A stretch of 5,727 nt of DNA from a bacterium (GTDB lineage Bacteria; Fidelibacterota; Marinisomatia; Marinisomatales; JAHJCW01): contig JAUXHY010000098.1 in NCBI GenBank assembly GCA_030621275.1, forward strand, positions 1 through 5,727, given 5' to 3'. Shown here in pieces: positions 1 to 5,727 of the stretch; the first letter of the stretch is position 1, and each line of letters begins with the position of its first letter. The notes beneath the pieces were generated by a model, which saw only the letters and a program-made list of their open reading frames with translations, was not told the origin of the DNA and searched no databases. A program made the position numbers and the translations under genes.

Positions 1-577
1 CATCGCCGTGAATAATAGATTTTCTTAACACAGACTGTACGGGCATTACGTTTTCTTCATATTGCTGAAAAAAGTAGCTTATTAAACTGCGGTCTTTTGC
101 ACTTGGAATATCCTTTATATACTTTTTATTCAGATGTAGATATTGAATGTCCCATTGCCATTGTCTTGCTTTAATGGTGTTGTTATTAAACGATTGAAGT
201 TGTAAATCCAATTGGGCAATAAATCTGCCCAAAGACTGAAATAAAATTTTTGTATGTGTTACATATCCTAACAATTCACCTTCAAGGAAAGAAAGTAATC
301 TACAAATTCTCTCCGTTCCTTCAATTTCAAAAATTTTTACATAGGAGCCATCTTTGAATTTTATTGGTTTAGGAAAATTATTATTGGTGTTATGTAAAAA
401 TAAAAGTGCTTTATTTTCTGCTTCCACTAAAGCTAAAGTTTCGGTGTTCTTTATATATGTTTTAAAAACGTATTGTATATCTTTTGTTTTAACCAAATAG
501 TTTGAATTATCATACCCCCAAAGCTTTTTTATTTCAATCGGATTTATGGCAAACTGTGTTTGTAATAATTTTTTCAT
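1..577 (-). CDS. APH/choline-kinase-fold phosphotransferase, N-terminal part (cut by window edge)
   Basis: This is the first 192 codons of a gene that continues beyond the left edge. The open frame has no internal stop. ATG at 577-575 is the first start after an in-frame TAA in the upstream region, and no Shine-Dalgarno is visible. The protein reads as the N-lobe and start of the C-lobe of the aminoglycoside-phosphotransferase/choline-kinase fold. It has a nucleotide-binding segment (WGYDNSNYLVKT, 20-31), a likely phosphate-anchoring lysine K39 in VLKTY, a helix with E54 (VEAENKAL) that could pair with it, a hinge-like region RLLSFLEGE (93-101), and the beginning of the catalytic loop IIHGD (188-192), where H190 and D192 fit the HxD motif. 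From memory, the RQWQWDIQYLHLNKKYI segment (139-154) resembles long Bacteroidota proteins that fuse this kinase domain to a class III aminotransferase. Whether that fusion exists here cannot be seen. The substrate is unknown; small hydroxyl- or amino-compounds are typical of the fold. It is probably a separate transcription unit from the operon to its right. Confidence 0.82.
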   Translation of the reverse strand, partial: MKKLLQTQFAINPIEIKKLWGYDNSNYLVKTKDIQYVFKTYIKNTETLALVEAENKALLFLHNTNNNFPKPIKFKDGSYVKIFEIEGTERICRLLSFLEGELLGYVTHTKILFQSLGRFIAQLDLQLQSFNNNTIKARQWQWDIQYLHLNKKYIKDIPSAKDRSLISYFFQQYEENVMPVQSVLRKSIIHGD

Positions 578-816
578 TTCAGTGCAACTCAATGAAAGTA
601 TTCTAATCGGATATATAGTTTAATGGTATTTAACAATATTTTCAAGGTCTTCAGATAGCCAAGTATTCAATTATTTTATGAGCCCAACGAAGTATAAACA
701 ATAACTGCACTTACAGAATAGTGTGAGAGAACTACTGATGAAAGAACCTACTAGTCTGGACTTCTTTTATTCTTTATTTCAATAATATTGATTAAAGAAT
801 TTTGTCAGGTATATAT
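578..816. other. Noncoding gap between the five-gene operon and the kinase gene
   Basis: This 239-base stretch has no plausible gene on either strand; the longest ATG-initiated frames I found are about 8 and 15 codons. It should contain the end of the operon transcript and the promoter of the kinase gene. An AT-rich imperfect hairpin lies at 769-800. Near the kinase start, the minus strand holds a TTG followed about 16 bases later by TATATATC. This loosely recalls the Bacteroidota TTG/TAnnTTTG promoter pattern but does not match it well, so no promoter is called. Confidence 0.6.
769..800. repeat. AT-rich imperfect inverted repeat, possible operon 3'-end hairpin
   Basis: The plus strand reads ATTCTTTATTTCAAT (769-783), then a short loop, then ATTGATTAAAGAAT (787-800). 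The arms pair with one bulged base. The hairpin begins 16 bases past the stop codon of the Mut7-C gene, which is the right place for a 3'-end structure of the operon transcript. On the minus-strand transcript it is not followed by a run of U, so it is not a classic intrinsic terminator. On the plus strand it is followed by only TTTT. It could stabilise the 3' end of the mRNA or be chance in AT-rich DNA. Confidence 0.3.
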
Positions 817-1563
817 TCAACAAAGTAAATTATTAACACGATTTACAAATTTCTGTAATTGCTGATAGTGTGATCCTTTCCAATATATTTGTTTACAATC
901 CTTACATTTAAAATAATCATCGTAGAATAAAATGGTATTTGGTTCTAAATATTGTTGAACATCTTGTTTTGAAATCGCATAAATATGACCATTGCACAGC
1001 ATACATCTGCTGAACGGTTGCATAAGTCTCTTAAGATCAAATCGTTTTATTACTTCAACTGTTTGTTCAAACGGTTTATCAGAACGAATACAATACCCGC
1101 GAGTAACTTTATTATGCATTAACTGTTTTGTGCTTCTGGTCAATAAAATCTCATTATTTGTAACGATCCTGTCAATTATTTGATAGTTATTGAGTGCATC
1201 ATCGCAAATTGTATTAATTCCGAGTAAACGTAGTTGACGAGTCAGCTTCCACAAATACTTTTCTGCAAAAAAACAAGGATTCCTAAGTGGTTTTTTCTGT
1301 AAATGCTGAATTGACGAAATATCAAATGATTCAAATACCGGATAAATACTTACACGATCTTGATCCGCAATTTTGTAATCAAATGAAACTGATTGCCCAT
1401 TAACTAAAATCAGGTCAACCTCTGTATGTGGAACGTTAAAGGATTCAACTAAATCCTTTACTGTTGTTGATAATAATAATTCCTTTTCTAAGATTTTCTT
1501 AGATAAATGCTTAGGAATAAAATCATTCAACTCTTCATAAAACCTGAGATAAATATTTATCAT
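817..1563 (-). CDS. Ubiquitin-like/Mut7-C (PIN-like) zinc-ribbon protein with degenerate active site
   Basis: The 248-residue protein has three parts. Residues 1-80 form a MoaD/ThiS-like ubiquitin fold (starts MINIYLRFYEELNDF, ends near VSIYPVFESFD). It has no C-terminal GG, as expected when the domain is fused rather than conjugated. Residues 96-160 match the Mut7-C PIN-like core (KLTRQLRLLGINT, EILLTR, GYCIRS). A zinc ribbon follows, with C187, C190, C220 and C223, and then IYWKGSHY (226-233). Mut7-C domains are predicted RNases. Here the acidic residues I expect from family memory are replaced: the D of the usual 'DVHLGKL' is E101, the 'DDEI' stretch is NYQI (126-129), and the D after ILLTR is S144. 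Catalysis by the usual PIN mechanism is therefore doubtful, while the fold and zinc ribbon look intact. The full length and clean frame argue against a decaying pseudogene. The start ATG overlaps the stop of the preceding radical SAM gene by 4 bases, so translation is probably coupled. It is the last gene of the operon. Confidence 0.88.
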   Translation of the reverse strand: MINIYLRFYEELNDFIPKHLSKKILEKELLLSTTVKDLVESFNVPHTEVDLILVNGQSVSFDYKIADQDRVSIYPVFESFDISSIQHLQKKPLRNPCFFAEKYLWKLTRQLRLLGINTICDDALNNYQIIDRIVTNNEILLTRSTKQLMHNKVTRGYCIRSDKPFEQTVEVIKRFDLKRLMQPFSRCMLCNGHIYAISKQDVQQYLEPNTILFYDDYFKCKDCKQIYWKGSHYQQLQKFVNRVNNLLC

Positions 1564-2504
1564 AACCAGGGATAATCCAGTAAATTGAATTTTTTCTTAA
1601 ATCGTTTAGCACACTCTCGTTCTTCTAAAGATAATGATCGATTTAATTCAGGGTAATGATTTCTATTAACATTGTACTCGGGGTGATATTGAAACATGAT
1701 ATTTAACGCCGTCTCAAGTGATATCTGATTTGCAAGAAACTGAATTATCTGATAGGTGTCTTTAAGATGATCAGGTAATACTAAATGACGAACCAACAGA
1801 CCCTTCATAGCAATACCGTGATTATTAACATGGAGATCTCCAACTTGTTTATGCATAATTCGAATATTGCGTCGAACAACTTTAGGATAATCCGGTGCTT
1901 TCATAAACCGATTGGCAGATTTTCGATACCAGAATTTAAAATCAGGCATATAGATATCAATGATACCATCCAACAGTTTTAAACTTTCAACACTATCATA
2001 GGCACTTGTATTATATACCAATGGGATTGTAAGTCCCATTTCTACAGCCAATTTAACGGCTTTTAAGATCGGAACTACAACGTGCGAAGGAGTGACAAAA
2101 TTAATATTATGGCATTCTCGATCCTGTAGATCAACCATTATTTTGGCTAATTCTAAAGAGCTTACTTCACGACCATTTTTAAAATGACTTATATCCCAAT
2201 TCTGACAAAAAGCACACCGCAAATTACAGCTGGTAAAAAAAATAGTACCCGATCCATGGGAACCTACAAGACAGGACTCTTCCCCAAAATGGGGAAAATT
2301 ATTGCTAACTAGAGCAGATTTCCCTATTGCACAAACTTTTCCTTTCTCGATATATCTATTTACTTCGCAGTTACGGGGGCATAATCGACATTTTTTTAAC
2401 AACGCTTCCCCTTTAATGATATTTGATTCTAAAATACCATCTCGATATGCTTTTAAATAACGTGGGGAATACGCGTCAGGCTTATTAGTAGACAACACCC
2501 GCAT
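1560..2504 (-). CDS. PflA/PflX-like radical SAM protein
   Basis: This is a 314-residue cytosolic radical SAM protein. The motif CNLRCAFCQN supplies C93, C97 and C100, the CxxxCxxC ligands of the 4Fe-4S cluster that cleaves S-adenosylmethionine. An N-terminal segment with C39, C42, C46 and C58 (CRLCPRNC, then GKVC) may bind a second metal or Fe-S site. The DIYMPDFKFW segment and C-terminal FQYHPEYNVNRNHYPELNR fit the uncharacterised PflX group (COG1313), which resembles pyruvate formate-lyase activases. No glycyl-radical enzyme is in the window, so its target is unknown and the 'activase' name should not be taken literally. ATG at 2504 lies inside the end of the Memo-like gene, a 20-base overlap. 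A GTG two codons later is a possible alternative start. The gene end overlaps the Mut7-C start by 4 bases. The tight packing implies co-transcription and coupled translation. The family call is firm; the function is not known. Confidence 0.9.
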   Translation of the reverse strand: MRVLSTNKPDAYSPRYLKAYRDGILESNIIKGEALLKKCRLCPRNCEVNRYIEKGKVCAIGKSALVSNNFPHFGEESCLVGSHGSGTIFFTSCNLRCAFCQNWDISHFKNGREVSSLELAKIMVDLQDRECHNINFVTPSHVVVPILKAVKLAVEMGLTIPLVYNTSAYDSVESLKLLDGIIDIYMPDFKFWYRKSANRFMKAPDYPKVVRRNIRIMHKQVGDLHVNNHGIAMKGLLVRHLVLPDHLKDTYQIIQFLANQISLETALNIMFQYHPEYNVNRNHYPELNRSLSLEERECAKRFKKKFNLLDYPWL

Positions 2505-3345
2505 AGCCTACACCATATAAAAATTCTGCTGCAGATGCATCACGAAAACTTGTTGTGTATTCTACCAGAAAGCCACGCTTTTTTCTTAGATTTTTTACAA
2601 TTTCAATCATAGCAGCTACTGCACCGGATCCGCATGCGTTCAACGATTTTCTTGCCTCAGTTAATACTCCCTGACTGTCACAGGATTCCATGAATCTTAT
2701 CATACGTAAATCGTTTGAGCGCATCCACTGCAATCCCAATTGTCCTAAACCGCCTGGAGCGAACCCATAATATTTTCCATAATGTGTAAGATCAGTAGAT
2801 GCCAAATAAATCGTGGAAATGCCTATTTCTTGAATTATTGTCATTATCCGTTTCCCTAAGATCATACTATCTAATTCAGAACGCACAATAATTGGAATTA
2901 ATTGTATATTGGGGAAGAAATACTTTATCATTGGTGCTAAAACCTCAATGGAATGTTCCCTATTATGTGCATCTACATCTACGTCAATCAGTTTAGGCAA
3001 AGAATGAAGGATTGTCTCACATACCTTTTCTGCAATCGGAATTTCTCCCAATGGTGTATCCCACAAACCGGCAGAAAGTATACTATGTTTGCTCACTCCA
3101 ATATGATTAGAACCAAAAACAACACATATTTCAGGTTTAGATCTTTTAGACAAACAATATAATGTTCGTGCAGCGGTTCTACCGGAATATCGCCATCCGG
3201 CGTGAGGAACTACAGCACCAATTAGTTCAGCCGGTAGATTTTCTAGATCCTTGAATTCGCTAATGAAATCACGTATCTGACTTATACAATCACCGGGATA
3301 AAAATCCTGAGCCACCGCAGTACGTATTAACGATTCATTGCTCAT
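2485..3345 (-). CDS. amrB: AmmeMemoRadiSam system protein B (Memo-like)
   Basis: The 286-residue protein belongs to the Memo family, which has a fold related to LigB-type extradiol dioxygenases. Its motifs lie in family order: PHAGWRYSG (47-55), GSNHIG (78-83), REHSIEVLAP (129-138), STDLTHYG (183-190) and NACGSGA (236-242). By comparison with human MEMO1 (H49, H81, D189, H192, C244, recalled from the literature), the likely metal-site residues are H48, H81, D185, H188 and C238, all present. The length matches a stand-alone Memo protein with no fused AMMECR1 domain. Its ATG overlaps the stop of the upstream radical SAM gene (ATGA). In many bacteria and archaea, Memo-like, AMMECR1-like and radical SAM genes occur together as the AmmeMemoRadiSam system, whose reaction is not established to my knowledge. 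Here only the Memo and radical SAM parts are seen. Memo may bind iron or copper, or act on the product of the radical SAM enzyme; this is inference. Confidence 0.92.
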   Translation of the reverse strand: MSNESLIRTAVAQDFYPGDCISQIRDFISEFKDLENLPAELIGAVVPHAGWRYSGRTAARTLYCLSKRSKPEICVVFGSNHIGVSKHSILSAGLWDTPLGEIPIAEKVCETILHSLPKLIDVDVDAHNREHSIEVLAPMIKYFFPNIQLIPIIVRSELDSMILGKRIMTIIQEIGISTIYLASTDLTHYGKYYGFAPGGLGQLGLQWMRSNDLRMIRFMESCDSQGVLTEARKSLNACGSGAVAAMIEIVKNLRKKRGFLVEYTTSFRDASAAEFLYGVGYAGVVY

Positions 3346-4415
3346 AATTCATCGGCAGTTTTAACTTCAATTCTGTTATAATTACCAGGTATTGAATGCC
3401 CGCAAAAAGGGCATTTATTATCGTTTATACTCGATTTTACTTTCATATAACGACTTCGATCAATGATCAATTGCTTGCATTTGGGACAATAGGTATTTTT
3501 ATATTCAGAAACAGGGATATTACCTAAATAAACAAACGATATTCCATTATCCTTAGCAATTGAATAGGCCATTTTTAGTGTCAATAATGGTGTTATAGGT
3601 TTATCCAGCATCTTAAAATCAGGGTGAAATGCTGAAAAATGAAGCGGAATCTTACTGGATAATTCTTCCACAATAAATTTCGTTAAACGATTAATTTCTA
3701 TTGTGCTGTCATTTTCCTCTGGAATCAATAAATTTGTAATTTCAACCCAAACATCAGATTCATGTACCAACCAACGTAATGTATCTAGAACCGGTCCTAT
3801 TTGGGATAATGTCAGTTTTTTATAAAAAGTATCTGAGAATGATTTCAAATCCACATTTGCCGCATCAATGTATTGAAATATATCTTTTCGTGCTTCAGGT
3901 GTGATATAACCATTTGTTACTAGTACATTTTTCAAACCTGCTTTCCGTGCTCGAGAAGTTATATCAATAATCCACTCACCAAAAATAATCGGTTCATTAT
4001 ATGTGTATGCAATTCCTTGACAACCCTTTTTATTTGCCATATTAATTATATCACCTGGGGAATAAGTTTTGCCCATATATTTTTCATTATGGAGTTTACT
4101 TATATGCCAATTTTGACAAAACTTACACCCCAGATTGCATCCCAAGGTTCCAAAACTAAGGACCTGTGAGCCCGGTAAAAAATGATATAAAGGTTTTTTC
4201 TCAATAGGGTCTACCGCAAAACCAGTTGATTTACCATATGCGGATGAATAAAGAATTCCATCCTCGTTTTGCCTAACATAACAAAAACCATGTGACCCAC
4301 TCGGGATTATACAAAACCGGGGACACAACGTACATTTAACTCGATTCTGACCATATTCTCTCCACCATTTGGCCTGGTAACTATGTTCTGTAAGAGGTTG
4401 TGATGACATAACCAT
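3342..4415 (-). CDS. amrS: AmmeMemoRadiSam system radical SAM enzyme
   Basis: The 357-residue protein has the layout typical of this subfamily. An N-terminal Cys segment carries C28, C31, C35 and C45 (CTLCPRFC, then HGFC). It is followed by DPIEKKPLYHFLPGS (69-83), then CNLGCKFCQNW with C93, C97 and C100 binding the SAM-cleaving 4Fe-4S cluster, then YTYNEP, and HFSAFHPDFKM in the second half. The C-terminus holds a zinc ribbon or rubredoxin-like knuckle pair, C310/C313 and C335/C338. Such enzymes generate a 5'-deoxyadenosyl radical; the substrate is not known. The KPLYHFLPGS and FSAFHPDF signatures and the adjacent Memo-like gene separate it from true pyruvate formate-lyase activases. The ATG at 4415 lies 33 bases after the rtcB stop; M3 at 4409 is an equally possible start, and neither has a clear Shine-Dalgarno. 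The stop overlaps the next start by 4 bases. Expression is probably from the rtcB promoter. Confidence 0.93.
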   Translation of the reverse strand: MVMSSQPLTEHSYQAKWWREYGQNRVKCTLCPRFCIIPSGSHGFCYVRQNEDGILYSSAYGKSTGFAVDPIEKKPLYHFLPGSQVLSFGTLGCNLGCKFCQNWHISKLHNEKYMGKTYSPGDIINMANKKGCQGIAYTYNEPIIFGEWIIDITSRARKAGLKNVLVTNGYITPEARKDIFQYIDAANVDLKSFSDTFYKKLTLSQIGPVLDTLRWLVHESDVWVEITNLLIPEENDSTIEINRLTKFIVEELSSKIPLHFSAFHPDFKMLDKPITPLLTLKMAYSIAKDNGISFVYLGNIPVSEYKNTYCPKCKQLIIDRSRYMKVKSSINDNKCPFCGHSIPGNYNRIEVKTADEL

Positions 4416-4448
4416 ATTTTATAAGATAGTTATTTCAAACATAATCTA

Positions 4449-5621
4449 TTAACCCTTTACTACCGCTAAAGGAGTTAATTCAGTTAATGTTTCCACCAAA
4501 TCTTCCTGGTTCTTCATAACCAAAGAAATATCCTTGTAAGCACTGGGTGCTTCATCAAGGTCGCGCTTTGAATGCAATGAATGTATAATCTTTTTGTCCT
4601 CTAATAATCTTCTCTCTTGTTCAATATCCAGTTGTCTTTGTGCCTGCCTCCTTCCTAATCGTCGACCCGCTCCATGAGCACAGGAGTTAAAACTATCTGC
4701 GTTCCCTTTCCCTCTCACAATATAACTCTTTGTACCTTGACTACCCGGGACAATTCCTATAGTTTGTTTATTTGCTTTGGTTGCTCCCTTTCTATGAATA
4801 ATAACCTGTTTTCCAAAATGCTTCTCTTCAGATGCATAATTATGCGCTATGTTTAGCATGCTTCCAAAACTTATGTCATTAATATGATTACTAACAGCTT
4901 CTTTGATTTTTTCCATCATTAATTTTCGATTTGCAAATGCAAAATCAATACAAAACTGCATTTCATGCTTATAAATCTGTCCATGTTTATCATCCAAGGG
5001 TAAATAGGCCAAATCCCATTTCCGCGGTATACTGCTCTTCCATTTCTCATTTAATGATTTTGCCAATTTGTTATAATGATTAGCCACTTTATAACCAATA
5101 TTCCTGCTTCCGGAATGAACCATCAGCCAGATGAATCCATCATCCCCTTTTTGTATTTCAATAAAATGATTACCTCCGCCCAATGTACCAATCTGATATA
5201 ATGCAGATCTATATTCTTGCTCAACTATAGGTAATCGATCTTTTGTATAGTTCGCCGGGTCTGACATTAATTCACTTTTTTGTTTGTGTTTGTGATGCTT
5301 AAAACCCACTGGAATCAATTTTCGGACAACGCTAATAATTCCTTTTAATACTTCGAACGGAATTTCATTTAAGTTTGTACGGACTGCACAAATGCCACAC
5401 CCAATGTCCACGCCAACAGCATTAGGAATTATGACATCTTTAGTAGCAAGAACACCGCCAATCGGCATACCAAAACCCACATGAGTATCCGGCATTAATG
5501 CAATATGATGAAAAGCCTTGGGATGGTTTGCCAGATTAAAAGCCTGACTTAAGGCTCCTGCATCAATGTTTTTCAACCATAGTTTAATAGGAATTTTTTC
5601 AGTTGAAATAATTTTTTCCAT
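4449..5621 (-). CDS. rtcB: RtcB-family RNA-splicing ligase
   Basis: RtcB joins RNA 2',3'-cyclic-phosphate or 3'-phosphate ends to 5'-OH ends, using GTP and Mn2+, in RNA repair or tRNA splicing. This 390-residue protein is the usual length of the bacterial short form (E. coli 408) and carries the diagnostic motifs in order: MPDTHVGFGMPIGG (43-56), VGVDIGCG (69-76) with metal ligands D72 and C75, GTLGGGNHF (145-153) with H152, VHSGSRNIG (168-176) with H169, HNYASEE (260-266) with H260, HRKGATKA (276-283), GIVPGSQGT (289-297), and SCAHGAGR (313-320), in which H316 is the expected guanylated histidine. All catalytic residues appear present, so it should be active. The start is typical (MEKIISTEKIPIKLWL). 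It is the first gene of the run. The window shows no archease, rtcA, rtcR or prfH partner, although genes beyond the right edge cannot be excluded. Leading a Memo/radical SAM operon is a less familiar setting for rtcB. Confidence 0.96.
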   Translation of the reverse strand: MEKIISTEKIPIKLWLKNIDAGALSQAFNLANHPKAFHHIALMPDTHVGFGMPIGGVLATKDVIIPNAVGVDIGCGICAVRTNLNEIPFEVLKGIISVVRKLIPVGFKHHKHKQKSELMSDPANYTKDRLPIVEQEYRSALYQIGTLGGGNHFIEIQKGDDGFIWLMVHSGSRNIGYKVANHYNKLAKSLNEKWKSSIPRKWDLAYLPLDDKHGQIYKHEMQFCIDFAFANRKLMMEKIKEAVSNHINDISFGSMLNIAHNYASEEKHFGKQVIIHRKGATKANKQTIGIVPGSQGTKSYIVRGKGNADSFNSCAHGAGRRLGRRQAQRQLDIEQERRLLEDKKIIHSLHSKRDLDEAPSAYKDISLVMKNQEDLVETLTELTPLAVVKG

Positions 5622-5727
5622 TTCGTTGGAATTTAATGAATTATTATTAAATATTTACATCCCAACTAATTTAGGAAGTAATGCTAACTAATCGTAATCC
5701 CACTATGGGGGAATGTAGATTAGTAGA
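5622..5727. other. Region upstream of rtcB, probable operon promoter and leader
   Basis: These 106 bases precede the first gene of the run and contain no gene, so the operon promoter most likely lies here or just beyond the right edge. The part nearest the ATG is very AT-rich. On the minus strand a TTG sits at 5665-5663, upstream of AT-rich DNA, but no convincing matching -10 or -7 element follows at standard spacing. The ATG has no Shine-Dalgarno in front of it. No sigma-54-type GG/GC pair is obvious. The distal part holds an imperfect inverted repeat. Confidence 0.4.
5687..5724. repeat. Imperfect inverted repeat upstream of rtcB
   Basis: The outer arms ACTAATC (5687-5693) and GATTAGT (5718-5724) are exact reverse complements. 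Inside them, GTAATCCC (5694-5701) faces GGGGGAATGTA (5707-5717), which can pair with a mismatch or bulge around a loop of about 5 bases. The dyad starts about 65 bases upstream of the rtcB ATG. It could be an operator, a hairpin at the end of an upstream transcript, or part of a repeated intergenic element cut by the edge. No U-tract follows it on the minus strand, and the plus-strand flank is not visible. Confidence 0.4.

Noticed and set aside
737..784. Plus-strand 15-codon frame beginning MKEPTSLDFF in the intergenic gap
   Set aside because: It is too short, has no ribosome-binding site and overlaps the AT-rich hairpin. Nothing supports it as a peptide gene or as a remnant of a mobile element.
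769..800. Intrinsic terminator for the operon
   Set aside because: The hairpin is in the right place but is AT-rich, has a bulge, and lacks a U-run on the minus-strand transcript. It was kept only as an inverted repeat.
992..1183. Plus-strand open frame of 63 codons inside the Mut7-C gene
   Set aside because: It lies opposite a well-supported gene and has no recognisable domain. It is a shadow of the coding strand, as are the plus-strand frames at 1785-1982, 2953-3162 and 4674-4856.
1560..2504. True pyruvate formate-lyase activase
   Set aside because: No pyruvate formate-lyase or other glycyl-radical enzyme is present. The N-terminal CPRxC segment and C-terminal motifs fit the uncharacterised PflX group better.
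1..5727. CRISPR array, tRNA or rRNA gene, transposon or phage genes
   Set aside because: I saw no regularly spaced repeats, no tRNA-like or rRNA-like stretches, and no transposase or integrase motifs. The coding strand is filled by ordinary enzyme genes.

Overview
The window is AT-rich. All of its supported genes lie on the minus strand, so transcription runs from the right edge to the left. The best guess at the organism is a member of the Bacteroidota or a close relative. Three things point that way: starts without clear Shine-Dalgarno sequences, the style of the left-edge kinase (which resembles the N-terminus of large kinase/aminotransferase fusion proteins known to me from Flavobacteriia), and the presence of a ubiquitin-like/Mut7-C fusion protein. 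This is an inference from protein style, not a proof.

Right to left, the layout is: a short upstream region with an imperfect inverted repeat (5622-5727); rtcB, an RNA ligase (5621-4449); a radical SAM enzyme of the AmmeMemoRadiSam system (4415-3342); the Memo-like protein of the same system (3345-2485); a second PflA/PflX-like radical SAM protein (2504-1560); and a ubiquitin-like/Mut7-C zinc-ribbon protein (1563-817). The last four genes overlap end to start by 4, 20 and 4 bases. rtcB is separated from them by only 33 bases, so the five genes look like one operon. A 239-base noncoding gap (578-816) follows. Then comes the 5' part of a separate APH/choline-kinase-fold gene that runs off the left edge (577-1).

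The operon joins an RNA-repair ligase and a nuclease-fold protein to an orphan radical SAM/Memo pair of unknown chemistry. The usual third partner, AMMECR1, is not in the window, neither as a gene nor fused to Memo. The Mut7-C protein keeps its zinc ribbon, but the acidic residues expected in its PIN-like active site appear replaced (D to E101, DE to YQ at 127-128, D to S144). It may therefore act as a binding or scaffold protein rather than a nuclease. The two radical SAM enzymes share an N-terminal CxxCPRxC segment and a CxxxCxxC cluster motif. The shared role of the operon is unknown; a link to RNA repair or modification is only a hypothesis.
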